Shown piece after piece: positions 9,165 to 20,949 of a stretch of 64,000 nucleotides of DNA. Made by a program: the position numbers and the translations under genes. Source of the DNA: Bufo bufo (Eukaryota > Chordata > Amphibia > Anura > Bufonidae); contig NC_053390.1 of the NCBI RefSeq assembly GCF_905171765.1, positions 140,153,468-140,217,467 of the forward strand. Direction: 5' to 3'. Each line of letters begins with the position of its first letter. Position 1 is the first letter of the stretch. The notes under the pieces were generated by a model, which was not told the origin of the DNA, searched no databases, and saw only the letters and a list, made by a program, of their open reading frames with translations.

Positions 9165-11638
9165 GGATTGCATCTCACAGGACAGGCACACAGGGCTATT
9201 AGGGCCCTTTCACTCACAGCTGCTGCAAACCTCTCCTTTCACCTGGGACAAAGTGCATAATGTACTTCGCCACATCTTTGGGCGATTTGCGCTTTGCACA
9301 TTGTCCCATGGAGAAGGAGAGGTTTGTCCTATAAAGGTAAAAAAAAAACACCGGTAAGCAAAAAAGTTAACGTTCTGTTCAAAAAGTTAAATAAAGTTTA
9401 TATGTTCCATTCAAATGTTATTATAAAGTTAATAAATTTATTGCGTTGCGGCCTGGTTTTTTCTTATATTTTTTTTACCTTCCAGGTGGACCAACCGATC
9501 GACTAGCTGCAGCACTGATGTGCATTCTGACAGAAGCATTGCGCTGCTGTCAGATTACACAAAAGTCGGTGTAAGACGAGATTTCTCCTCTGCAGTAAAA
9601 GATACGTTTGCCGAGGCATATGAGCTGAGGGGGCGGCGGTGTTTATAGGCTTTGGCAAACACTTTGTATATAAAAAAATAATAAAAAATCACGGCAATGA
9701 TTTATTCATCCACATCGATTGATGTGAATGGAGAAATCGGGTTTGCCAGGGCATACGGGCTAAGTGGGTATGGATGTTGGGCGGAGCTCCTATGTCCTGG
9801 CAGACACCTTTCCCCTCTTTTTTTTTTTTGGCAGAGATTTTTTCATCCACATTGATCGATGCGAATGAAGAAATCTGTGCTGTTCATTTTTTCTTTCAGC
9901 CCAGAGGCTGAACGGAAAAAAAAAATATCTCATTACCCGTATGCTCAATATAAGGAGAATAGCAGAAACTCCTAATGCTGGCCATACATTTAATGATTGC
10001 GGAGACCCTCAAATGCCAGGGCAGTACAAACACCCCACAAATGACCCAATTTTGGAAAGAAGACACACCAAGGTATTCGCTGAGGGGCATATTGAGTCCA
10101 TGAAAGATTGAAATTTTTGTCCCAAGTTAGCGGAAAGGGAGACTTTGTGAGAAAAAACAAAAAAAATCAATTTCCGCTAACTTGTGGCAAAAAAAAAATT
10201 TTTGATGAACTCGCCATGCCCCTCATTGAATACCTTGGGGTGTCTTCTTTCCAAAATGGGGTCACATGTGGGGTATTTATACTGCCCTGGCATTTTAGGT
10301 GCCCTAAAGCGTGAGAAGAAGTCTGGGATCTAAATGTCTAAAAATGCCCTCCTAAAAGGAATTTGGGCCCCTTTGCGCATCTAGGCTGCAAAAAAGTGTC
10401 ACACATCTGGTATCGCCGTACTCAGGAGAAGTTGGGGAATGTTTTTTGGGGTTGTATTTTACATATACCCATGCTGGGTGAGATAAATATCTTGGTCAAA
10501 TGCCAACTTTTCCCATTTTTTTATACAAAGTTGGCATTTGACCAAGATATTTATCTCACCCAGCATGGGTATCTGTAAAAAGACACCCCAAAACACATTG
10601 CCCTACTTCTTCTGAGTACGGCGATACCAGATGTGTGATACTTTTTTGCAGCCTAGGTGGGTAAATGGGCCCACATTCCAAAGAGCACCTTTCGGATTTC
10701 ACAGGGCATTTTTTACACATTTTGATTTCAAACTACTTCTCAACCATTAGGGCCCCTAAAATGCCAGGGCAGTATAACTACCCCACAAGTGACCCCATTT
10801 TGGAAAGAAGACACCCCAAGGTATTCCGTGAGGGGCATGGTGAGTTCCTAGAATTTTTTATTTTTTGTCACAAGTTAGCGGAAAATTATGATTTATTTTT
10901 TTTTTATTATTTTTTTTCTTATAAAGTCTCATATTCCACTAACTTGTGACAAAAAATAAAAACTTCCATGAACTCACTATGCCCATCAAGAAATACCTTG
11001 GGGTGTATTCTTTCCAAAATGGGGTCACTTGTGGGGTAGTTATACTTCCCTGGCATTTTAGGGGCCCTAATGTGTGGGAAGTAGTTTGAAATCAAAATGT
11101 GTAAAAAATGCCCTGTGAAATCTGAAAGGTGCTCTTTGGAATGTGGGCCCATTTGCCCACCTAGGCTGCAAAAAATGCCACACATCTGGTATCGCCGTAC
11201 TCAGGAGAAGTAGGGCAATGTGTTTTGGGTTGTCTTTTTACATATACCCATGCTGGATGAGAGAAATATCTCGGCAAAGGACAACTTTTCCCATTTTTTT
11301 ATACAAAGTTGGCATTTGACCGAGATATTTCTCTCACCCAGCATGGGTACATGTAAAATGACACCCCAAAACACATTCCCCAACTTCTTCTGAGTATGGC
11401 GATACCAGATGTGTGACACTTTTCTGCAGCCTAGGTGAGCAAATGGGCCCACATTCCAAAGAGCACCTTTCGGATTTCACAGGGCATTTTTTACACCTTT
11501 TGATTTCAAACTACTTCTCACGCATTAGGGCCCCTAAAATGCCAGGGCAGTATAATTACCCCACAAGTGACCCCATTTTAGAAGGAAGACACCCCAAGTT
11601 ATTTCGTGATGGGCATAGTGAGTTCATGGAAGTTTTTA
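8391..11638 (+). repeat. Tandem duplication, unit B
   Basis: This is the second copy of 4871-8139. Unlike unit A it continues into the intact right end of the transposon after 11638. It includes its own 3' untranslated stretch (9165-9979). Confidence 0.95.
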
Positions 11639-11790
11639 TTTTTTGTCACAAGTTAGTGAAATATGAGAATTTGTAAGGAAAAAAATAAATAAAAAAATCA
11701 TCATTTTCCGCTAACTTGTGACAAAAAATAAAATGTTCTATGAACTCACTATGCCCATCAGCGAATACCTTAGGGTGTCTACTTTCCGAA
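9980..11790. repeat. Array of alternating inverted repeats (unit B)
   Basis: It has the same 390-bp alternating palindromic organisation as 6480-8139, with one further symmetry centre near 11680 that unit A lost at the duplication junction. Open frames of 70-100 residues in it mirror each other on both strands and are repeat artefacts. Confidence 0.85.
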
Positions 11791-12301
11791 ATGGGGTCAT
11801 TTGTGGGGTTTTTCTACTGTCTGGGCATTGTAGAACCTCAGGAAACATGACAGGTGCTCAGAAAGTCAGAGCTGCTTCAAAAAGCGGAAATTCACATTTT
11901 TGTACCATAGTTTGTAAACGCTATAACTTTTACCCAAACCATTTTTTTTTTTTTACCCAAACATTTTTTTTTTATCAAATACATGTAGAACAATAAATTT
12001 TGAGAAAAAATTATATATGGATGTCATTTTTTTAAAAACATTTGACAACTTAAAGGGAAAAATTTCATTTTTTTGCAAAAAAATCGGTAAATTTTGATTA
12101 ATAACAAAAAAAGTAAAAATGTCAGCAGCAATGAAATACCACCAAATGAAAGCTCTATTAGTGAGAAGAAAAGGAGGCAAAATTCATTTGGGTGGTAAGT
12201 TGCATGACCGAGTAATAAACGGTGAAAGTAGTGTAGTGCGGAAGTGTAAAAAGTGGCCTGGTCATTAAGGGTGTTTAAGCTAGGGTAGCTGAGGTGGTTA
12301 A
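11791..12301 (+). mobile_element. Right terminus of the piggyBac element, TTAA at its end
   Basis: Non-coding and A/T-rich. The last bases read GGCCTGGTCATTAAGGG and then GAGGTGG followed by TTAA at 12298-12301, the target sequence of piggyBac integration. After it the sequence character changes. Confidence 0.6.
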
Positions 12302-14008
12302 TGTGGATCTAGGTTCTATAGAAATATCAGTTGCACTATGTCTATGGCTTTGAATTCCATATGGAAATGTTTGTTTATTTTGTATTCTGCACGAATTTCA
12401 AGAAAATGAGTTTTGACAAAAATATATTTTGTTAAAAATGTTTTTTTTTCTAACCATCCTATCTGATTTGTGAAAAAAATCCTTTCATACATTGGAAGCA
12501 AATATACATGATTTGATAGGTCAAGGAATGAAGGTGCAAACTAAGCAGGGATTTTTGTCTCAATCATGTGGTGAAGAGGGTTTTGTCCTTTTGAATTTGT
12601 AGCTATATTTATTATCCTCACAACTTCAACATTTAATGCACTGGGGTTTTGCTACTGTTTATAGATTTTGGTGGATGAATAATATGCAGGTTTTATCGAA
12701 TATATATATAAAATTCTTGAAAGTGTATATGCACTGATAAAGGTTTGGATTGTGCTGGTAGCACTTGAGAATGTCAACACTTCTATAGAATGTACATTGA
12801 TATGGTATAATTGTAGTATAGGAGAATTTAAGGAAGGAATCGATTTGGTTTTGGCAGACATTAAATATAACAAAAATTCTGCATTTATTTCAGGGTGGTA
12901 TCTTTTCAAGAATTATAGTCTCATTATAGAGTGCCATTTGAGTGGAGATATAGGTATTTTCCACATAAAGTAGCATTCTGTTTTTTTGTATTTTACATAT
13001 ATAACTCACCACCAGTATTCCAGAAGTGTAATTTGTTTAACCCTAACTCAATTGCATTCATATATTTTGAACCTTTTCATTGTGAGAACCTGTTCATGTC
13101 ACCTCAAGCCTGACCAGCAGCCCAGAGCTGGCTCTAATATGTAAACAGGAACATCGTCTCTCCTGTGTCTGACTTCCTGCAAACTACAGAATGACATAAT
13201 CAGAAATCAAATCCCTGCTAGCAGCTCTCAGGCTCCCCCCTCCATCTATATATCAATATATTCTGTTGAAGGAATAATGTTTACCCTATCTAAGGGACCA
13301 GGAGTGCAGATATATGGTAGGTGAGTGTATACAGTGATTAGCTACAGTTATATAAAGCTCCTAGTTCACATTGACTGTACTATCTGTGTAAGCTGACTCT
13401 CCAGTGTAGTAGTTCATGCTGGTCTCCCTGCCTCTTGTATGTAAGAGTTGACAGGGGAGATGACAGGACAAAGAAAGAAGACAGGCTCAACCTTCATCAC
13501 ACAGAAAAACATGGAGACCCTGCATTGTGAGGGGCAGCAGCTCTGTCATAGCCCCTCCATGATGGTAAATGTAAGAAATAGGAAAGGTTTGACCTCTAGA
13601 ATCTCCTATGTTCAGTTTGGAAATCCAATTTGTCTTTTCCTTCACAGAGAAAATCTGAATATTTGCACAAGATATATAAACAAAGATGGTATAACAAACA
13701 TAATGAAATAAATAAATAAAAGTTTTTGAACTATTCACATTGCTTTATACACTTTATGTTAGTAGATAGACGACATTTTATCCCAAAATTGCTAAAAATG
13801 TATGGAAAAGAGATAGAATGATATCTGCATAAAGTGATCACAGGAGAATGCAGCTCTGGTTCAAAAGGTTTCTGGGAAACATAGAATTAAAGTGCAATCT
13901 ATGTATGTCATGTGATTTAAAGGTATGTGCCAGCGGTTTCCTCTGGCTCCACTGCTGTTATGTGAATCTCTAGCATGGAAACTGGAGAAAAAAAATATTT
14001 AAATGTGT
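12302..14008. other. No gene recognised
   Basis: A/T-rich sequence with only short chance frames on both strands. No transposase, RNA gene or strong repeat structure was recognised. Confidence 0.5.
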
Positions 14009-14137
14009 TTAACCCCTACCAGCAAAAGCCAGTTTGGACCAAAAAGGCGAAGCCCCATTTTTCAAATCTGACATGTGTCATTTTACCTGGTAATCATTCT
14101 GGAACACCAAGCGATTCTGGGACTGTGTTCTCATGAC
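14009..14137 (-). mobile_element. Terminal fragment of a TTAA-flanked miniature element
   Basis: It starts TTAACCCC and includes a TGACATGTGTCATTTTA segment that matches, in reverse complement, the right end of the larger TTAA element ending at 25657. Only this terminus is present. Confidence 0.5.
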
Positions 14138-14356
14138 TAGGGATGAGGGAATCGAACCTTGGACCTTGGAACTGAACCCGAGTTCAGGAAATGTTTTTTT
14201 ACAGTACAAATTAATTTATGAAGCAATAACTTCGGCTCATTGGAGCCAATATATTCTAATACTGTACGGAGCTCCTGCTCCGTACAGTATTAGAACGAAG
14301 TTTTAAGCGAATCGACTTCGGATGTTTCACCCAAAGTCGATTCGGTCATCCCTACT
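14138..14356. repeat. Foldback repeat
   Basis: It contains the near-perfect hairpin TAATACTGTACGGAGC / GCTCCGTACAGTATTA and flanking arms with GATTCGA-type motifs. CATGACTAG occurs on both sides (near 14133 and 14357). The foldback at 46795-47165 shares the ATACTGTACGGAG core. Confidence 0.5.
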
Positions 14357-14480
14357 CATGACTAGTGTTGGGCGAGCATGCTACGCAGCCAATAAACGTG
14401 CGGGGAAGTACTGGCACTCACTGTAATGCCGTAGCCATGTTGGTTACTGGCATTACAGTGATTGCCTGTCCGGAACGCGT

Positions 14481-14506
14481 CATTGGGTGCTATAAAGCAC
14501 CCAATG
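14481..14506. promoter_or_regulatory. Perfect 10-bp hairpin with TATAAA in its loop
   Basis: CATTGGGTGC, then TATAAA, then GCACCCAATG. A second hairpin (CACTGTAATGCC / GGCATTACAGTG) lies just upstream. Its position ahead of the hAT leader fits a promoter; this is inference from placement. Confidence 0.45.
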
Positions 14507-14577
14507 ACACGTGGTTCAGCTCAGTCTTAGTCGGGGAGAGCTTCAGCAGAAGGGACAGATAGTGTAGGGTGCTAAAT

Positions 14578-14850
14578 TGGGTGCAATTGTTTGGCCGCTG
14601 CTGACAGTCACACAACCTCTGCTACATCTGTTGTGTTACATTTGCGTATCCTAAATATCTGTGACATTCAGCGCAATTGTTTGGCCGCTGTTGACAGCGA
14701 CATTACCTGTGCTACATCTCCTGTATAACGTTTTTGCATCCTAAATATCTGTGACATTCAGTGTAATTTTTTCTTAGCCGCTGGTGACAGCGACAGTACC
14801 TACGCTACATCTCCTGTATAACGTTTGCGCATCCTAAATATCTGCACATA
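14578..14850 (+). repeat. About three tandem copies of a 90-bp leader repeat
   Basis: Each unit contains CAATTGTTTGGCCGCTG (or a variant), GCTACATCT and CCTAAATATCTGTGACATTC. It lies between the TATA hairpin and the first hAT reading frame. Confidence 0.75.
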
Positions 14851-14911
14851 CACTTACAAAACCTGCGCTACTGTACGTGTGACATACTTGCAAGCATATA
14901 TACCATTTAAT

Positions 14912-16555
14912 ATGCTCAAGGCGAGCAGTAAGGGACAGGGGAAGTGGTGTGCTAGACCACTAGAAACATTCTCATCCACGATACCTAGCTTCATGTCCCA
15001 GTTTGCAGGTCGGCGCAGGACACCACTCTCGAAGTCACACCAGTGTGACCAGGTGGTCGGTTGGATTGCAGCAGATAATGCTTCCAGTCGGTTAAGCACC
15101 ACACTGTCTTCCACAAAGTCCAGTCTCAGTAGCCAAGAGTCTGGTCAACAGAATCCTCACCCTAATACTCCTTCCTCCCACCATGGAGAGTCTTGGTAAA
15201 CAAGTGATCCCACACTCGGATATTCCAAGGAGCTCTTTTCAGCGCCATTGCTTGATTTGGGCCTCTCGCCAAACCCGCTTGAAGAGGGACATGAGGAGTT
15301 CTTGTGCACTGATTCCCAAACACTTGAGCATCCACAGTCAGAAGAAGATGATGGTGGGGAACGGCAATTAGTGTTTCACAAGGTGAATGATGATGATGAG
15401 ACACAGTTACCAATAAGTCAATGGCAATTAGTGTCTCAAGAGGTTGATGATGATGATGAGACACAGTTCTCAATAAGTGAGGTTCTTGTTAGGGCAACAA
15501 GTCAGGAGGATGACCAGAGTGGGGAAGTGGAAGAGTAGGTGGTAGACGATAAAATCTCTGACCCAACTTGGGAAGGTAGCAAGCCGAGTGAGGACAGCAG
15601 TACAGAGTGTGAGGGATCCGCAGCACCTCAACAGGCTGGAAGAGGCAGTGGGGTGGCAAAAGGGAGAAGGTGGGCCACACCATAAAGGCCTACAACTGTT
15701 CCCTGGAGCACCCCCTTGCGGCAATCTCCCTTGCCAAGGGGTAGGTGTTCCGCAGTTTGGCGCTTTTTTAAAGAAAGTGCGGACGATAAAAGAATTGTCT
15801 TTTGCAACCTGTGCCATACCAAAATGAGCAGGGGCGTGAACCACTAGCAACCTCACCACCACCAGCATGATCCGCCACATGGCATCAAAGCACCCTAATA
15901 GGAGGGCCGAAACCCTGGGTCCACAATCAGTGTCTGCAGGTCACACCACTGCCTCCTCTTCCCCTGTGTTTCGTGCTGGCCAATCCCCTGTCCAAGACAC
16001 AGGCCAGGATCCCTCCCGCACTGCACCTGGACCTTTGCAAGCACCATCAGCTAGAACATCCACTTCTGTGTCCCAGCGCAGCGTACAGATGTCCATAGCC
16101 CAGGCCTTTGAACGAAAGCGCAAATACCCAGCCGCCCACCAACAGGCCATAGCACTAAATGCGCACCTTTCCAAATTGCTGGCCCTGGAAATGTTGCCAT
16201 TTAGGCTTGTGGACACTGAGGCTTTCCACAGCCTGATGGCAGCGGCCGTCCCTCATTACTCAGTCGCCAGCCACCACTATTCCCGGTGTGCCGTCCCCGC
16301 CTTACACCAGCATGTGTCCCGTAACATCACCCATGCCCTGACCAACGCAGTTATTGGCAAGGTCCACTTAACGACTGACACATGGACAAATGCTTTTGGC
16401 CAGGGACACTACACTGGGTGAATGTTGTGGAGGCCAGGAGCGAGTCTTTCCCTGGGATGGCACAGGTGCTACCGACACCAAGGATTGCGGGCCCTACTGG
16501 CTATCACCATCAGGATTTCCGCCACCATCAACATTAGTGGCTGCAATCCCCCCTT
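14912..16555 (+). pseudogene. hAT transposase with BED zinc finger, broken
   Basis: An N-terminal Ser/Thr-rich segment starts MLKASSKGQGKW. It is followed by an acidic region with repeated DDDETQ, then in another frame a BED finger (AVWRFF, CNLCHTKMSRG, then IRHMASKH at about 15750-15890). The transposase core comes next in the 15867 frame: FERKRKYPAAHQQA, RCAVPALHQHV, VHLTTDTWTNAF with the first catalytic Asp near 16377. At least three frame changes or stops separate these. It is truncated before the remaining catalytic residues and the dimerisation domain. It is clearly a dead hAT transposase; family placement beyond BED-type hAT is not possible by eye. Confidence 0.75.
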
Positions 16556-17410
16556 CTCAGCATAATTTATCATATACCTACACCTATGCTGCATGCTAGA
16601 CATGAGGCATTAGTATACAATTTGATCAAAAAGCATAGGCCCACTCACCGCGACAAGGTTGCCTCTTCGAATGGGACCCTATTCTAGCATGCAGCATAGG
16701 TGTAGGTATACGATAAATTACGCTGAGAAGCGATATTAATTATGCTGAGAAGCAGTTAAATAAAAGCATAATATTGAGGATGTGCGATCCAGTTCTTTTT
16801 CTTACATTTTGTGCGTATTGTAGAATCTATGCTCTTTCCCCTCCTGGTATCAGCACTCCTCCCCATTCGGCCCAGGTGCTTTTAATTAGCAGGCTTCTGT
16901 ATGAGGGTATATATTCCTACCTCTCAGTTGGAGTTCCTGAGAGTATGTGATAGGGTGAGTTCCATACCTGTTCACATGGTGAGAGTATGTGATGGGGTTG
17001 GTCCCACACCTGTTCACATGGTGCAGTACTGCACGGCGGCCATTGTTGCTCTTGTGCTGTCCCGGTGGGTTGGTGGGACCCAGTGCCATGGTGGCTTTGT
17101 CGGACAGCGGGGGCGCTGTTTGACTGCTGGGTCCCGCCGCCTGCTGGGGTGGTGCTGTTGCGTCGGTTGTCGCCGTGCAGTGCTGCACCAAATTTAGAAT
17201 AGGGTCCCATTCGAAGAGGCAACCTTGTCGCGGTGAGTGGGACTATGCTTTTTGATCAAATTGTATACTAATGCCTCATGTCTAGCATGCAGCATAGGGG
17301 TAGGTATATGATAAATTACGCTGAGAAGCAATATTAATTATGCTGAGAAGCAGTTAGATAAAAGCATAATATTGAGGATGTGCAATCCAGTTCTTTTTCT
17401 TACATTTTGT
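16554..17410. repeat. Compound repeat: one inverted and two direct copies of a 130-bp block
   Basis: Block 16683-16812 recurs directly at 17281-17410 (offset 598). In addition 16554-16685 is the reverse complement of 17196-17328. The 16813-17195 interior is G/T-rich, with two tandem GTTCACATGGT copies, and has no convincing frame. The family was not recognised. DIRS-like retroelements use mixed direct and inverted repeats, but no tyrosine recombinase is visible. It interrupts the hAT relic on its left and a TTAA element on its right. Confidence 0.7.
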
Positions 17411-18121
17411 ACTTACAGCAGTTTACCACCACATGTGTGGTGTTTCTGTAAACAGCAGAATCAGGGTAATAGCTATTGAGTTTTGTTTTGCTGTTAACCC
17501 TTGATGTGTTACAGAAAAAAATGGATTAAGATGGAAAATCTGCCAAAAAAGTGAAATTTAGAAATTTCATCTCCGTTTTCCTTTAATTCTTGTGGAATGC
17601 CTAAATGGTTCACAAAGTTTTTAAAATAAGTTTTGAATAACTTGAAGGTGGTTTTTTTCTATGTAAGCCCCACAAACTGACTTTATAACTGAACTGGTCC
17701 TTAAAATGTGGGTTTTGGAAATTTGCTTCTAAAGCTCTAAATATTCTATGTTCCTAAAAAATAAAATGACATTTTCTAAATGATGCAAGTATAAAGTAGA
17801 CATATGGGGAATGTTAAGTAATATATAGCTATGAGGTATCACTTTCTGTTTTAAAAGCAGAGAAATCGAAATTTCAAAAATTTATAATTTTTCCAAATTG
17901 CTGGTAAATTTGGGATTTTTTCCTAAATAAAGGTGAAATATATGGACTCAAATTTAAGACTGTCATGAAGTACAATGTGTCATGAGAAAATAGTCTCAGA
18001 ATGGCTTCGATAAGTAAAAGTGTTCCAAAGTTATTACCACATAAAGTGACACATGTCATATTTGCAAAAAAAAATGGCCTGGACAGAGAGGGGAAAACTG
18101 GCCCGGGATAGAAGGGGTTAA
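17411..18121 (+). mobile_element. TTAA-flanked miniature element, 3' part
   Basis: It shares GCAGTTTACCACCACATG, GCTGTTAACCCTTG and AAAATCTGCCAAAAAAGTG with the elements at 23178-25657 and 49998-52534, and ends GAAGGGG then TTAA at 18118-18121. The 5' part is missing where the compound repeat begins. Confidence 0.65.
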
Positions 18122-18666
18122 TAAGAAAAATATTTAGGAACATCTGCACCTGACGACCATAGCAAAAATATATTAAGGTTGGAATTTTTGCTGCAGCTTT
18201 TTCAGAGCAGTAGTAATACTTCTCATACCTAGTCCCACATCTGAATGAGCTGTTAAAGAATATATTGGTGGATTAACTGGCTCCTTTGAAAGCTGTGCAT
18301 AAATTTATGAATGCCTGTGGTATGAATATAGGATTTTAAAACCTATTTAATTGCCTGAATTAAGTTCTCTGCATATTTGACAGGGTATGTTGAAGTTATA
18401 TAAATCAGTTACCGTGCAGTTTTCCACCTCAGAAAAGAAGTTCTCTGCACAAGCAGGGGCAGAGCTTATCACCGCAGAAAACTAAGCAAATGTTTGGGGA
18501 CACAGAGATCAGGGCCCACCTACTGGTCAAAAATATTGACTGAAAAAAGACATCTAAATGGGTGGACATAACCCTTGTGAGGCTGGTTTCATTGCATAGG
18601 GGTCCAGGAGGGAAGGAGAAACCTTCTCAGCTGTAGCACAGTAGTAGTAGTGTCCAGACAGCACAT
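18122..18666. other. No gene recognised
   Basis: No coding frame or structured repeat is evident. Confidence 0.5.
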
Positions 18667-19983
18667 TTAACCCCTTAGTGACCACCCATACGTGTTTTTA
18701 CGGCCATCACTAAGGGGCCTTAGGCTGGGCCGCCGCTTTTTTATGGCGGCCCAGTCTAAGCGCTGCAAGGGTCCCCCGTGCAACGGGGAGAGGGGACCCG
18801 GCTCTCACAGCTCGCACTGGCAGGAGTGCCGATCCGGGCTGTTTAACACTTTACATGCAACGGGCAATGGCGCCCGCCGCATGTAAAGTGCTGACAGAGG
18901 GAGCGGACTCCCTCCGTCTCCCATCCCCACCCCGCAAATGCGATCTCGGTGTGCTGATGTGTGTGAAGGCTGCCTGGGGTCTGATGTAGGCCCCAGACCA
19001 GCCTTCAGTAATTTCCAGAAGGCTGTGCCTCTCTGGCGCAGCCTGCTAGTCAATGTCAGAATAGCATTGCCATTAAAATACAATGCACTATAGAGATAGT
19101 GCATTGCATTTCAAAATCAATCAAAAAGCTGTCTGTTATAGTCCCCTTGTGGGACTATCAAGTAGTACAAAAAAGTAAAAAAAACTCATTTATTCAATAG
19201 AAAAAGTCCCATAAAAAAATGATGCTTTATTTTCCATTGAAATTACGCTTTTCAATGCAAAAAATTGCGGAAAAAAAATCTTCCCCATATGTTTGGTATT
19301 CATAACAACCTGGACTACACAAATATCATGTAAATTATCCCCTACGGTGAACGGCGTAAAAAAAAATAAAAAACTGAATTGCTAATTTATTCTTAGTTGC
19401 CACTGAAAAAACGTAGCGCTCAAAAACGAAGTGATCAAAAAGCACCATTTACTCCAAAATGATACCAATGAAAAATACAAGTTGTCCCACAAAAATCAAG
19501 CCCTTACACAACTCCATAGTAAGAAAAATATAAAAAGTTATGGGTCTTGGGAAGCGGCAATGCAAAAACATTTTTTTCTTTAAAAAAAAAAGGTGTTTTA
19601 TTGCAAAAAAGTAGTAAAATTTTTTTTAAAAACTATATGTATTTGGTATCACTGTAACCGTACTGACCCAGAAAATAAAGATATTATGTTATTTATACTG
19701 AAAAATTAACGCCGTATAATTTATAACGTAAAATCGCAGTGGCAGTATTGCTGTTTTTCCCATCTTCCTCCCGGAAAGAGTTAATAAAAGTTAATCAGAA
19801 AGTTATTTGTACCCCAATATGGCGCCATTTAAAACTACAACTTGTCCCTCAAAAAACAAGCACTCATAAAGCTATATAGAAGGAAAAATAAAAAAGTTAT
19901 AGCTCTTGGAACGCGACAATGAAAAATGGAAGAAAAACGCTTGGTCAGTAAGGCCCAAAACAGGCTGGTTACTAAGGGGCTAA
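18667..19983. mobile_element. TTAA-specific non-autonomous DNA transposon, 1.3 kb
   Basis: It is bounded by TTAA (18667-18670) and CTAA (19980-19983, one change). The ends are inverted: CCCCTTAGTGACC on the left and GGTTACTAAGGGG on the right. The interior is A-rich with no transposase. The target sequence and ends fit piggyBac- or Kolobok-type mobilisation. Confidence 0.7.
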
Positions 19984-20463
19984 AGGGACACTACAATTAG
20001 CATTTTTAGTACATACTAACAGCCTATATATTAACAGGATCCTGTAAAAAAAATAAAAAAGTGAATCCTCTAAAAAAACTGATCCTTAAAAAAAATGGAT
20101 GCTGTAAAATAAAACGCCTCCTGTGCATCAGTTATGCACATTTAGCATCAGTTTTAGCCATTTCCGTCTAAGAACCCTTTTTTCAGGCAGAAAAATAAGT
20201 ATTGCATCCAGTTCTTTGGGTTGCCAAAAGCAATATAAATATATACTACTGGAAAATGAAAAAAGAACATCTAAAAGGAGTTAAAATAAAAGGTTATTTT
20301 TATATGTAGTGATCAAAGTTCCAGGATCCATACGTTACATATAGATGCTCCACAAGGCTTTGGCGTCACCGTTTTTTGTCTAGCATCACAGTTTTTTCAC
20401 CCTCTGTCTTACAGGACTGTTGATTGGGATTGGGTGGTGTTGAAGTGTTCACTATGCCTGCTC
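19984..20463. other. No gene recognised
   Basis: A/T-rich sequence without a recognisable frame or repeat structure. Confidence 0.45.
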
Positions 20464-20945
20464 GTAGAAATGAGCGAAGTTTTCAAAAATTCGATTCACA
20501 CGCTCAGCCAAATTTTCCCCAAAAATTTAATTCTACCCCAATTACTTTGTAATAAAGCACATTAAAAATAAGCTATTTCCAGGCTGCATAGAGCCTGTAT
20601 ATCGGTGTACAACACTGTGCCTTGCAGTATCATAGTAACACTGTGCACCATAGTATCAAGCTGCAATTTCCCCCCAATTACACAATTAAGGATTAACGGA
20701 GACCGGACAGGATGAGGATTATTATAGGGCTGTGATATCACAGGGGCTGGCTATCTGATAATTGGCTGGCTGCACGGCATTATAGGTGATCCCTTATTCG
20801 AGGGCTTCTTACTTCCTCTTTGTAACATGTGCAGCAGCCATTTTAGAACAAAATCTGATTTGTTACCACGAAGTGCGAGGAAATTCGGCTTTATAACAAA
20901 TCAGATTTTTTATGAAATTCAGATCAAATTCCACCTTGTCAACTT
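20464..20945. repeat. Probable foldback/miniature element fragment
   Basis: It is bounded by related motifs (GAGCGAAGTTTTCAAAAATTCG at the left; AAATCAGATTTTTTATG and AATTCAGATCAAATTC at the right). The ends and target duplication are not clear. Confidence 0.3.
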
Positions 20946-20949
20946 CAAG

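Larger units (their letters stand above)
14364..16555 (+). mobile_element. hAT transposon relic, 3'-truncated
   Basis: It begins near GTGTTGGGCGAGCATGC. It carries a TATA-bearing hairpin, about three tandem copies of a 90-bp leader repeat (14578-14850), and then a broken transposase with a BED finger. Sequence stops matching a transposase near 16555, where a compound repeat begins, so the right terminus is missing. Confidence 0.65.
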
